This document shows positions 22,541 to 45,100 of a stretch of 64,000 nucleotides of DNA, piece after piece. Source of the stretch: Haemonchus contortus (Eukaryota; Nematoda; Chromadorea; Rhabditida; Trichostrongylidae); contig LS997565.1 in assembly GCA_000469685.2 (NCBI GenBank), forward strand, positions 51,704,416 through 51,768,415, written 5' to 3'. Within the stretch, counting starts at the first letter, position 1. Every line of letters begins with the position of its first letter. A model generated the notes under the pieces. The model did no database searches and had not been told where the DNA came from. It saw only the letters and a program-made list of their open reading frames with translations. Position numbers and translations under genes: made by a program.

Positions 22541-23454
22541 GCTATGCACGTTGGCTAACATGCTGTGCTACAAAACGCTACAAACACATTTCGCAATATC
22601 CTGCGCAGGTATCCTTCTTCATTTCTTCCACCTGTTCATTAGTCTTGCTTTCTGGGACTACAAATTGGGACCGCAAGCTCAAGAAGTCCTCAACTAATCA
22701 GGGACCATACGGACGAAATCAAGGGAGTTGAGATCTTTAAAACAGGCATTCGTCTTTGCTAATGAAGTCTGGCAGCTAGCGTCGGCACTGCTAGCAGGCT
22801 AGCTTACATCTGTGGGCTGGAGTACCGTTCTGCTAGGAGGACTACGAGCTGTATCAGAAAGGGGAGTACGATCAGTGCATTATTACATTCACCAGGAAGC
22901 CCTTTGTATAGAGACCTGTCAAGTTTTCACGCCTTTACCGATGAAACCACGGGCGTCTGAACCTTGCCAGTGATTTCCCCAAAAAACATCATTTTGTTCT
23001 TCTTATAGCAATTTTTTGTAAGAGATCGCACGTTCGATGTTCATAGCCAGAACGTGGTAGCTTCAGCTGATGAGGAATGGCTTTTTTGGATAAGTTTCCA
23101 GTTAGAGAGAACGATGAAAGATTGCGTGTATCCACTCGAGCGAGTGAGCAGCTTTCTGCACTTTTGGCCCCACAAACGGACCCTTTTCAATAGTCCTAGC
23201 TTTAGGAAGCCTTTCTATACGTACCCCTTCCTAGTTTGTCCTCTTTATCGTTGAATAGCCATCTCAATCAATTTATTACATGCGGCGACACATGTAATCA
23301 AAAGAACAGAGGAAGCAGAATAAAGCATAAAAAAATACATCAGTAGCAAGAAAGAGGAAAGAAACAATTCCATAATAAAACAATCCACGAGAGTATGGAT
23401 AGAAACCAATTGATCCCGAACAGTAAGACAAGTACAAGCAAAAGAAATGACACA

Positions 23455-25215
23455 TCACAACCTACTTTGAGAGAGAAGTATTCTGTCTAATAGCTTCCTG
23501 AAACCACTAATCGAACCCGGCATGGTACAATTTTTGGTAACTTTCACAAAATGTGACCCAGCTCTGAAAGCGAAGAAGTCCCTACTAATGGAGGAACTTG
23601 GCCGACGAAGAAGAATCTTGAAAGCCTGGCCCCTCGTAGTTGACCTATACAATTTAAAGAAATCACCCGATTTAAGTTCTATAAAACCATGTAAAATTTT
23701 AAAAACCATTAGCAGGTCATACTTCCTACGTCTAAGCTTGAGCGACTCCGAATTGAGCATCGAGTTCCTCGTAACACTGCGCGGGATGCTCCGATAGGTA
23801 AAGCCCAATGACCGAATGAAAACCTTCCTAGTAAAACTGTTTTGGACTCTTTCAATGCGATTAACCAAGGGTTTCTTGGAGGGACAAAACACGCACGTAC
23901 CATATCCCAGCATAGGTCTAACATAAGTTTTGTAGGCACAAGTGAGAAGGTGAGAGTCCTTCGAGCACAGGGATTTGAAAAGAAGAAATAGACGCTGTTC
24001 CGCTCTGTTGGCAATGTTTCTACAATGCTCGTCAAACAAGAGCTTGCTGTCAACAATGAATCCTAGATCCTTAACGGAATCAACCTTCTTTATAGCCACC
24101 CCTGTCAAGTGATAATCATATCGCCGATTGTTGTGCCCAAGATGGAGAACATAAGTTTTGTCCGGAGAGAGAGAGAGGCACCAATCATGCGACCATTGCG
24201 ATACTGCATGCAAAGCAGATTGCATTCGCAAGTAACTTTCACCGTTTTGAATTCTGGAATATACTTTGATGTCGTCAGCAAACATTTTACAGTTGACGCC
24301 AGCCTCCGCAATAACTGCAGGTAAATCATAGACATAAATAGCAAATAGAAGTGGAGATAGAACCCCACCTTGGGGGACGCCAGAGGGAGCATCTCGAACT
24401 AAAGATAGATTGCCATTGAGTATAACTCGGAAGGTGCGATTTTCTAGGTAGCTTTTAATCCAAGCAACAATCCGTGGATGAATACCTACATGGGCAAGCT
24501 TGAAGACCAGGAGATCATGAGAAACTCGATCAAAAGCCTTTTGAAAGTCAAGATATATAACGTCAACGCTATCCTTAGCATCCAGCGCATCAGTCCAATC
24601 GTTTAACGATTCTAGCATTGCCGTCTCCGTGGACTTCCCTTTCCTGAATCCGTGTTGACAGCTAGGTGGGACCCGATTGAGTTCAAGATGACGCACTATC
24701 CTCTTCTTCAAAATTTTCTCAAACAACCGACAAAAAAGAGACGTTATGCTTATAGGTCTGAAATTGCGTGGGTCATAACTCGGCGGCTTTTTCAGAATCG
24801 GAACTACTAACGCATGTTTCCATCTATTGGGGACCTCCCTACGACAGAAGATCAAGTTAAAGAGATATTCCAAAGGAGAAGAAATTTTTGAGGTGATCAT
24901 TTTGATTAACTGGAATGCAATGCCGTCAGGTGTTACAGAGGAGGATCTATGCCACTTGGAAAGCAACTCAAAAATCTCCCGACGATCAAACCATACGGAA
25001 TCCTCCATGATTGGGAACAAGGTCCTATCTAAGGGGGGAGTTTCAACAGAATTCTGACGAGAATAAACTAGTGCAAAAGCATCGGCCAGTAAATTTGCTC
25101 TATCGAAATCTGAAGTAACGATTGAGCCATCGATTTTTAGGTAGCCAACACCTTCCTTACGATTGAGCCTAGTATTGATATATTTGTACAAAGCCCCTCT
25201 ATTTTTTGACTCCAC
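23455..25215 (-). CDS. Reverse transcriptase part of the CR1-like ORF2
   Basis: 586-residue frame. Reverse transcriptase motifs in order: NRWKHALVVPILKK, NFRPISITSLFCRLFEKIL, HGFRKGKSTETAM, VIYLDFQKAFDRVSH, GVPQGGVLSPLLFAIYV, then the catalytic box MFADDIKVYS (near 24280), and LSPDKTYVLHLG. FADD and the C-terminal region ending in a QSRL stop are consistent with the CR1 group of non-LTR elements. The upstream endonuclease frame (25199-26269) continues into this one after a single-base shift in an A tract at about 25222-25229; seven A instead of eight would fuse them. Confidence 0.9.
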   Translation of the reverse strand: MESKNRGALYKYINTRLNRKEGVGYLKIDGSIVTSDFDRANLLADAFALVYSRQNSVETPPLDRTLFPIMEDSVWFDRREIFELLSKWHRSSSVTPDGIAFQLIKMITSKISSPLEYLFNLIFCRREVPNRWKHALVVPILKKPPSYDPRNFRPISITSLFCRLFEKILKKRIVRHLELNRVPPSCQHGFRKGKSTETAMLESLNDWTDALDAKDSVDVIYLDFQKAFDRVSHDLLVFKLAHVGIHPRIVAWIKSYLENRTFRVILNGNLSLVRDAPSGVPQGGVLSPLLFAIYVYDLPAVIAEAGVNCKMFADDIKVYSRIQNGESYLRMQSALHAVSQWSHDWCLSLSPDKTYVLHLGHNNRRYDYHLTGVAIKKVDSVKDLGFIVDSKLLFDEHCRNIANRAEQRLFLLFKSLCSKDSHLLTCAYKTYVRPMLGYGTCVFCPSKKPLVNRIERVQNSFTRKVFIRSLGFTYRSIPRSVTRNSMLNSESLKLRRRKYDLLMVFKILHGFIELKSGDFFKLYRSTTRGQAFKILLRRPSSSISRDFFAFRAGSHFVKVTKNCTMPGSISGFRKLLDRILLSQSRL

Positions 25216-26269
25216 AACCTTTTTTTTCCACCGAGCAGTTGAACTTGAAGAGTTTCTTTTCGAACCTGTCAGATGCAGACTTGTAGAGATCCCAGTCCTG
25301 AGAAGTGTTAGACTTGGAAGCCGTGTTATACGCTCGCAGTTTTTTCAAGTAGAATCGTCTTAAATAAGGTGGTATGCGCTTGAGAGAGAGGGGGTACTTC
25401 CTCCAAGGAATAAACATTTCTAGACAATGATGTAAAATAAAGATAAAAGTTTCATACATGTCATTGACAGACTCCGAAGCACTAAAAGACCCAAACCAAT
25501 CCACTGAATCCAAATAGGAAGTAAGCCCAATTACATCAGCATTTTTGAAATCACGTGAGTAGACCCAATAATCACTAGGAGAAGAAACATTGAGAAAGAA
25601 TTTAACCACAGAATGATCACTAGATCCCAAAGGTGGGGATTTCTCGACTCGAGTGACAACCTCCAGTTTATTACAAAATAAAAGATCGAGAAAATGCTGT
25701 AGCCTAGACGGAAAAGTTATAAGTTGCAAAAAGTTATGATTTGACATCATAGACAAGAACTCGGCGGCCACAGAATCAGAGGAATAAGGGACAGAATCCC
25801 ATACAATATTTGGAAAGTTGAAATCCCCCATGAGGAGAGTGGGAAAGCAGGCACAAGCGAGATCACTCAAGCATTTGAATAACTGTTTGGAATTAGCCGA
25901 CGAACACTTTGGAGTCCTGTAAACCACAATGAATCTGACCTTATCAACAGCGAATTGCAAGTCGACAGCAGTAACTTCGTATGCGTTGGGAACACTTTCA
26001 GAAAAGACTAGCTCAGGGAAAAGTTTCTTTTTTACTAGGAAGGCCACTCCTCCACCCTTTTTCCTTGGTCTATCACACCTAATAACGTCATAGAAAAGTG
26101 AGACATTGCCCAAATAAGACTCAATTTTATCCTTCTTCTTCAGCCATGTTTCTGTTATGTCGAGGTCGTGTCGAGCTTTTTCCATGAAGAAAATAGAGGA
26201 ATTAGAAGGAGTAAGGCGGTAAGTTGAAGAAGATTGAAGAAGTAGTTGATGAAGAAGATCGATAAACAT
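25199..26269 (-). CDS. AP-type endonuclease part of the CR1-like ORF2
   Basis: Frame of up to 356 residues that nicks target DNA in this class of element. Motifs visible are DITETWL, RPRKKGGGVAFLVKK, VVYRTP, LLMGDFNFPNIVWD and the catalytic GSSDHSVVKF. It ends at VEKKGCGVKK because of the A-tract frameshift; the other frame continues VEKKVVESKNRG into the reverse transcriptase. The N-terminus (before about residue 35) is low in conservation and derived from TTCTTCAAC-like sequence. Confidence 0.85.
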   Translation of the reverse strand: MFIDLLHQLLLQSSSTYRLTPSNSSIFFMEKARHDLDITETWLKKKDKIESYLGNVSLFYDVIRCDRPRKKGGGVAFLVKKKLFPELVFSESVPNAYEVTAVDLQFAVDKVRFIVVYRTPKCSSANSKQLFKCLSDLACACFPTLLMGDFNFPNIVWDSVPYSSDSVAAEFLSMMSNHNFLQLITFPSRLQHFLDLLFCNKLEVVTRVEKSPPLGSSDHSVVKFFLNVSSPSDYWVYSRDFKNADVIGLTSYLDSVDWFGSFSASESVNDMYETFIFILHHCLEMFIPWRKYPLSLKRIPPYLRRFYLKKLRAYNTASKSNTSQDWDLYKSASDRFEKKLFKFNCSVEKKGCGVKK

Positions 26270-26279
26270 GTAGAACCCA

Positions 26280-26765
26280 TTTGGGTGCTAATTGGGTTGG
26301 GGGGGGGGGGCCACGCGGCGCGGCACCCTGCGCCCTCTCCAGCGAGATAGTAGTGGGCCTGAGACTGGGAAGTAATGGTGAGGTTGCACTGGTGTGTTCC
26401 GTGATTCAGAACAAACTAACTCTTGACGCATGTTGGTATGCTTGCCTATTATGGATGGTCTTCTTCTGAGCCGATAAAACCTATTTTTTAAGAAGAGGAG
26501 GGGCTCCGGGGTGGGTGAGATGGTTGTCTCGTGCAAATAGCCGAGATGAGATAAAAGTTCAACGTCAATTGGCTCATCCACCCCGGAGCTCCTAACCTTC
26601 CTAAAATTAGGTGAAAAATACGCAGTTATAACATAAGAAAGCTATGAAACGTCCCTAAACACCATCACGGGCTCGCCTACCCTTCCTTGTCTACTCTCTC
26701 GCTGGAGAGGGCGCAGGGTGCCGCGCCGCATGGTCCCCCCCCCCCTCAACCCGCTTAGCACCCCC
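26280..26765. mobile_element. Inverted-repeat element with about 70-bp GC-rich ends
   Basis: The left end (GGGTGCTAATTGGGTTGGGG, then CGGCGCGGCACCCTGCGCCC and CTCTCCAGCGAGA) is repeated in reverse at about 26694-26765. The interior has its own shorter inverted pair around 26510-26590 (GGGGTGGGTGAG / CTCATCCACCCC). Open frames across it are not genes. Confidence 0.7.
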
Positions 26766-27710
26766 ATTTGTACTCAACGATCCACATGCGCCAAAATAAT
26801 ACAAACCCTCGCGCCATTCAAACGGCACCATCACGAAATCGCAGCGGGCTGCGCCGCGCATGTGCGGGCGTGACCTAGTTTCATCGAAGATAGCATCGAA
26901 CGTTCTCCCTTTCCCTCTCACTGAAAAGCACTGTTTTGTTCGCTGCTTAAGTGGTGAAAGCTGAAATTGTGATCACTCATCACCGGCATAGAAGGTCGAC
27001 CATTCCTCGTCCATTACGACACTCCTTACCGTTCTGGTAGAGGAAATAACCCGCGGCTACACTCCTTATTGTTAGAAGCGGGCCTGAGCAGGCATTCTCT
27101 TTCCTGTATGTTCTGCCTGCAGTAGGGTAATTTCTCGGTGTTGAATATAAATCCTCTTCATCACTAAAACACTTCATTCATTTCTTGAAGAGGGTAACAA
27201 TTCCTTTAAGTTGAATAAGGCGGCCATCTAACCGTTTATAAGACACCATAGATGTGTTTTTGCTCATGAGCGTAGCGCCCAGCCAAACACAGCATTACTT
27301 CTGCTAAGTTCCCGAAAGCACATCCAAATTTACCACCCAAACTTCCTCTAGTGATGAACTAATTGGGCGCCCAGAAGCGTGCATAACAATGAATATACCT
27401 CAACTCGGACAGCTGTTTTACATCAGGATTTAACTTGTTGAGAACTACACGAGTGTTAGTCGCAATTTTGAATTGCCGCGTGTCACAGTAGAACGTTATG
27501 TCCGTGCGGGGTCCTGACATGGATTCTTGGCAGAATCTTCTCGTACCGCCCGCCACCCGGCGCCGCGAGTTGGTGACTGGGCGTTTGTGGCTAGGTTTTG
27601 ATGTGGGTGACTGGTTTTTCCATGTTTGTGTCGAATTCTTTTCTGATATTGATTAGTGTTGTTTGGGATATTTGATTGAGCTTTGTGCCTGCAGCTCTCA
27701 TTGCTACAAT
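26766..27710. other. Upstream region of let-70; no gene recognised
   Basis: This is likely to contain the let-70 promoter. I see no clear TATA box or coding exon, only short open frames on the - strand without motifs. Confidence 0.4.
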
Positions 27711-27715
27711 TTCAG
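27711..27715 (+). promoter_or_regulatory. Probable trans-splice acceptor of let-70
   Basis: TTTCAG ends at 27715, 58 nt before the start codon. In nematodes such an outer acceptor with no paired upstream exon commonly receives a spliced leader. This is inferred from position. Confidence 0.45.
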
Positions 27716-27773
27716 TTCACGCGGCTCAACCGCGCAAGTTCGGGTCCTTTATTTCATCTTTCACAATTAAATA

Positions 27774-38906
<11,133 letters not shown>

Positions 38907-39187
38907 CCATCGCTATGCTTGGACGTTGTGTAAAAAAATCTTTTCAATGTCTCCAATCCCAACTATGTCTTTTGTGTTTCGTTCCGCATGCTTTTCTTCT
39001 ATCGTCCGGTTTCCGTAATTCGTAATCTATTTTTCGGAAGCGTTTCAAGAGATAAATTTTTCTTACAATGGGTTGTATTTTTTCTTTTGTTTGATAGCGG
39101 TGGTTGTAAATCCATACTACAGTTTTCGTGGCATGATAGCCAGGAAAGAAACATGATGGGTTCTTCGGTATTCTAGTCGGAGAGCTC
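38907..39187 (+). promoter_or_regulatory. let-70/atg-7 intergenic region, possible operon spacer
   Basis: 281 bp separate the let-70 stop and the atg-7 start. The spacer holds a T-rich tract at about 39056-39094, like the U-rich elements found ahead of SL2 acceptors, and a TATTCTAG acceptor ending at 39176, 11 nt before the atg-7 start codon. Operon status is inference. Confidence 0.5.
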
Positions 39188-42100
39188 ATGTCACACACAT
39201 CATTCGTGCCATTCTGTACATTTATTGATACTACATTCTGGGCGGAGTTGAACAGAAGAAAATTACATGAATGGCGTCTTGACGAGACTCCGCGAGAAAT
39301 AAGTGGGCAGTTTTCTCTGTGTGAGTTAGTTACCTTATTACAGAACTTGGGGTACTTTGAGGTTTGCATTCACTGTGTTGATGCTTTAGTGTTTCGCTCG
39401 TGAAACTTGAGCTTCAAGAAAAGAGAAAAGCGTTACTCTTTCGAGGCAGTGTTGCTTATATTTCTATTTTGTTGAGTCAAGCTTGCCCAATATGGGAAAT
39501 GGCTGTTACATAACGATTGAGAGCAGTGTGATCGTAATTGTTAATTGGTTGGAATGCCTACAGGAAAGCATTCGTCTAGAAATTTCCCAAGTATGGGTAA
39601 GCCGTTAAACCACAGGAACGTTTTGAATAGCAGGAAGTGGGGTAGTTATGTTAGCTGTGACACTTTATCGTTGCTGTAGTGGCTGCCTTGAACTGGGATT
39701 CCAGTCATATTACGCGTTTTCCGATTCAGTAAAGATTACGTTGTTCGCTTCAACAATTATCAGGGATCTTTCACTATATTCATTCTTCGGATTTGCTAAA
39801 CGTTGCCACGAAGGTGAGATGACGTATCTCCTTACTGATGTTTTGGAAATTGAGCAACATTCTAGTTTCTAGAGTGCACTCTGGGTCGCTAGGATTGAGA
39901 TTGCTTGATATTTTCATGCTGAGCTAAAGGCGACATTTTAAGTTGATACGACGGGATATGAATGCCGGCTATCGCTGAGTCATGACAGTTTCGAACGTCA
40001 TTCGCCAGGAGCCTACCATGGTCGCCTCATTCTGCTAAACACCCTGGAAAATTTCAAAGGAGTGGATCGAAAAGCATTACTTTTTGAGGAGGCTTGCAAG
40101 GTGAACCTGAATCTGCTTTTTTAACTCTCTCCATGAAGACTCTTAAGGTGTTCTCCATTTGTTATCTTCAATTTTTTAGTATTTGCATGAACAGGCTTCC
40201 ACATGATGTTTGATCGCATTTTTGGGCGTTGGAGCTGACTTTCCTTAAACTTTTGTTTGCTTTTTCTCTGCTCTAGAATAATCCATGTTAGCTTACACCG
40301 TTTTCGTCCTCTTAGCTAACAGTTTCAAGCGAGGAACCTCTATTTTTGGAAAGATTCCAAAAATTAAACTAGATCACAAAAGACGGGATTATGGGTAGTT
40401 TTAATGCTCTTGTTGTTTGCTATTTTGTGCTTACTTTTTTAGATTATAGGTTTGGAAGAATATCGAGTCTGGAGAATGGCTGTTGTATCCAGAGCGACTG
40501 GTTCCATTTGTGCTCACAGTGTATGCTGACCTAAAAAAATTCCATTATTACTATTGGAACTGTTTTCCAGCCTTGTGCTTCCCTGAAAATGTAAAAGAGA
40601 AGGTTCGATGGTTGCTTTTTGTTTTCCTTGTTGAATTTGTTCCTAACCCTTATAAGAAGAGAATTTTTCAAACCGTCGACTGAGTTACTATGACTGAAAT
40701 ATATTGGACTACTAGGATAGGAGTTTTCCCCAGTGATAGTTTGGGAACTCAGCTTGAATTTTTTAGTTCATGATATCATTTGTCAGTCATGCATATCATT
40801 ACTTGTAATATCAGTGACGAAACATCTGTAAATTACTTGGCTTGGTAGAAGTTTCAATGAGCCAATGAGTGTAGTCAGATACACCAGATGCAAATTTACT
40901 TCTACATTAACCTCTGTTCAAAAAATTGCACAATTTTCAAGGAGCCATGTTATTAACTGTTACGAAGCGAGGGCAATCATAGTAAATCGAATGAAAGCGT
41001 TGGATCGAGAGAGTACGGCATTAGTAGCAGTTGTCTTCAATCGTGCCATTTCTTTGGATTTTTTCGAACCTTTTCTGGTCGGTCGATGAGACGCTGTGCA
41101 AGACTTATGTCGATTTTTTTCAGTAGTTCCTGACCTTGTTGATCACTTGTTTGGCTAATTCGGTACAGCAACTCTTCGCATATAATATATTCAAAAATTT
41201 TAAGCTGCTATCTCACAGGGTTATTAAAGGCACTGTTCACGAAAAAATGGTTTTGGAGATTTGCACATGGTTTGAATTCGACGCCCCCTCTGATACCATT
41301 TGTGCAGGAATGAGGTCGGAAAACGGCTGGATAGGGCACAATAAGGGCAGTAACAGTGGAGAACGGGAGCCTCCGCCCCTCGCTAGGTTGACTTCGAGTT
41401 CTAATCATCTTCATCACTTTCGCGTGCCTTTAAGCTGTCCTCCGTCACCGAACTCGATTATTTCATCACATAGAATTCCGGGCACGAATCGTGATTGGTT
41501 TTTAGCACAGGCAGTCTAATGAGAAGCTATATTATACCTTGAAACCCAATCGCAATAGCACTCGCACCATACTTCCAAACATTTTCCGTGGTTTACTACG
41601 CGCTCGAAGTTGTAAAATTTGTGGTAGTCATAGTTCTATGGGTGCTCCTCATCAACGATACAATCACCCACGACGCAAAGTGGTCGCGCAATCCCGCATG
41701 TAGCTTTGATATGGTCTTGCTGTGCCTTCATTCGGGCCTATCTTTTACTTTCTATAGCCCGCCGGCAGTAAGGCTCTGTTGATCGTGAAATTGACCCATC
41801 CATATTTCTTGGATGTTTCGCATTGTGGAATGGCACATACAGTTCAATTCCTTTCTCATTAATTTTAATAATTGACTGGTGGTAATTTACTAGTTCTACC
41901 TGATCTAGGCCGTACAAATTTCAATTGCAGTTCCTTATCAATCTCGTATGTAAATCTCCATGCTACTCCTTTGAAAATAGGGTCACTCATGAGTATGATT
42001 TGCAAAGGTGGGCGGGCCTCCGCTGACGAAATTCATGCTGGAGACACCTTCGACAATACTTCCCCTACATCAACTTTTTCCTGCTCTGTTGGCTTTCTCC

Positions 42101-45100
42101 AAACCGAATTATAAATGATTCCATAAAGCATTGCATTTTTGGAGAACACTCTGCCCATCAGGTCAATGCAACCTCTAGCCACCTTTACACAGCAGTTTTG
42201 AAGCCGTCTTGTTACTGGATTTGAAATAATGGTCCTCAGTACAGCTCATTTCGATGCACGCCACGCCCACCGGGGCCCCGCCAAGCTGATGTGTGCTTTA
42301 TACTTCTTGGGACATGGCCCACCCATCCCACGCTTGACCCGGTCTCTCCAGGCAGATCGTGTTAGGCGAGTTGTGATTTTCAGTCTGCGAGACCATAAAT
42401 TGAGTGGATATTACTTATTGGATCAATATAAACAGCAACGATTGGGTTCGTATTTTATATCACTTCCCCGCCAGGCTTACGTGTCATTTCACGTGAATCC
42501 ACATCGTGCCTACGTGACTTTTGGAAGGACGCACAAACGGGCATACAAACAGACACGCAAAGTTAGCGCTTTATACATATAGAGGATTGAACTGATCCCC
42601 AGGTACTGTGACCAAAAAGAGCGGTAATAGCTGGCCTATACAGAACTCACTCTGAGTTGTATATCTCTTGGTGGTATTTTCACAAGGTAGTATCCCTGCT
42701 TATGTTCGTGCAGCACTCCGGAAGTCGATTTTCTAGGTCTCTGATTATTTTAAAAGTGGGCCTCTGCTTCAGCACCAGCGCAGGAGGATTCATGCAGATC
42801 AAAGCCACACAGGTCCGCAAACGCATTAGCTCCTCAGTAATTGCAACATACTCGTCCTTCCTGTGCATTTTACGGGCCGATTCATAGCACATCCATAGTC
42901 TTACCAGCTGTGTATCTTCTTCACATGAATGTTTGGCTAGGACCATATTATGCACATTTTCGTGGCACTCAAAACTATGATCACCTTGTGAGTAGCCATT
43001 TTAGACTATTCCAGAACATTAAGGTGCTCTTTAACACTGACACTTTGCTGTTCCAACTTACACTCTTCCCTACTCAGTAGCATGGTGACATACGCAACTA
43101 CCGAAATGGTGCAGTAGCCTTCCTTCTTTTTTTCGTTCGAAATTTTTTCGTTCCAGGTCTTCACCTTTGTTGATAATGGCACACTGATGAATTATTTCTA
43201 TGACACAAAAGTTCATGCTTTTCTGTTGAACTCTGAAGGGAATTGTTCGTCTCTGCAGGATTTAGGTGGCGCTGAAGATGCTGCAGACGTAAAGGTAGGC
43301 AGATTTGAACGATTGGTCTACTGTTAACATATCAGGAAATGGCTTACATAACTTGAGTGTAGTTTGAACCGAAAAGATTCATCAGTCTGGCTTACTAGTT
43401 AAATGGACTTTGCCAAGTTCTTGGAGTGACAGTTGGAGCAGATGCGAGAAAATGTTGACCCTCATCCGAGTTGTGGATGATAATCGTTTCCAGAGATTTT
43501 CAAGAAAAATTTAGTGGATATAGTAAAGCTATTTGCATTGGACCCTGCATCTAAATCTATAAATATTTATATGCAACCTTCAAAAGCTTTCGGACTTTTA
43601 AGATCATTTACTTGTTTAAACGCATGCATAGTCGATGTTTCACCATTGAAAAACCTGTTAGGATGTCTAGGCTATTCAAAAATTTAGTATCTAATTTAGA
43701 TAGTCTTTGCTGATCCGTCACCAGTGGCTGACTGCGCAGGATGGCCTCTGCGAAATCTTGTAGCGGCTGTCGCGTATATGAAAAGATCATGGCGATGGTG
43801 TTCTTTCATTTCGTTGAGAGGAGGGAATACTATGAAGGAGTTCAAGATTTCATGGGATGAGATCCAGGTGAATTTCATTTATATCTTTTTCTGTAATGCT
43901 CTACTTAAGACTCGATAAATTCTTCATGGAAAAGCTATTGCGAGAGCGTTGTCCTGTAATTCATATCAAATTTATCAAGATTTGACATACCTGTAAATAT
44001 TTGCTCCTTTCCTCTGGTTGGCTCTTTCTTGCGGAACCGATGCTGGTAGCTATAAAGCAGTGACGCCTGAGTTTTTTTTTGGTTCTTCGCCGTTCTTAAC
44101 ATAACATTCTTTGTTTTGACATAGCAAAATTGTATCAAATAACCTTCTCTACGAATCGTTTTAAATGTTCAGCATTTTCTTTTACACCACTATTTGAACG
44201 AGTGTTGATGCATTCAAAAGGAAGGTCTTTCAGGGCGTGGGACGCTTTTTGAAAACGGTTTTCTGCATGGTGCATGGAGCACTGATCACACAACTATGGT
44301 CCATTTATGCTTAATGCCCTCCTGAATGTCAAGAAAGGAGTGAAAATGATTTTTTCAGAAATTACCGTTTAAACCCACTAGGCGTCGTTTGTTTCATTCA
44401 TGGCGTCGACTGTCCGCACAGTAGAAGGCGCCAGTGGACTGCGCCTTGAAAGTAACGTGAACAGTGGCCAAAAAAAGGGAGCATATGTTGAAACATGTTG
44501 AAAAGTGCTGGGAAGTTTCATAGGTGCTCTCCACGGTTGAGCTGCTTTCAGCGACGAGTGGTGTGGTTGAGAGCCAAGTGGGCTTCGAGTTGGAACGACT
44601 AGGCTGGGTTGATGGTCAGGATACCCGGAGCTTTGCGTTTTTGCATTTTATACTGCTACAGATTGGCTCCATATTGCACCAGGACCAAAGCAACTGCCTG
44701 ACTGGTGATGGTCGTGATCAGGACCAGCGATAACCTCTACAAGAATTTTAGAATTTGATGTGTGGAGCACTATCAGTGGAGGAGCTTCCAGGCTTCACAC
44801 TCCCACGAGTATAAAGGGTCTTTTCATTTCATACAATGAAAGTGTTGTAATGGGGGTCAAAACCTTATAATATGAATCAAATTCTCTTTCAACTCGTCTT
44901 GTTGCTGAGGCATCCATGAGCATTAGGCTTGGTACAAAAAGCTGTCACTCCTGAAGGAAATCATTGAAGCGTCAGATTACTAGATTAATGACTAGATGAA
45001 GAGTTTGAGCGATACCCGTTCCCAATATACGATCCCCTCACTCTGCGTCGTGCTATGAAGGGCTGGCAGGACGCGATCAAGAAGGACATTGCTGAAGTCG

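Larger units (their letters stand above)
23262..26279 (-). mobile_element. CR1/Jockey-like non-LTR retrotransposon, nearly intact ORF2
   Basis: On the - strand this is an endonuclease-reverse transcriptase element of about 3.0 kb. The 3' tail ends near 23262 with TAATAAATTGATTGAG. No ORF1 is present, so the copy is probably 5'-truncated at about 26279, next to an unrelated inverted-repeat element. The low number of lesions makes it the youngest-looking retrotransposon in the window. Confidence 0.85.

Noticed and set aside
23276..23458. Small hydrophobic frame on the - strand after the CR1 reverse transcriptase
   Set aside because: It lies in the 3' untranslated tail of the retrotransposon and has no start context or motif.
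39631..39729. Longer version of atg-7 exon 2 starting at 39631 or 39646
   Set aside because: Both keep frame, but they add some 28-33 residues absent from human ATG7, while the acceptor at 39729 gives the expected length.
42229..42582. 117-residue open frame on the + strand in atg-7 intron 4
   Set aside because: Its second half is the reverse copy of the repeat at 9600-9720, and it has no conserved motif.
44385..44400. AAATTACCG after TTTTTTCAG as an extra atg-7 exon (KLP...)
   Set aside because: It falls within the arm of the foldback element and its match in the opposite arm shows it is repeat sequence; exon 7 joins exon 6 in frame without it.
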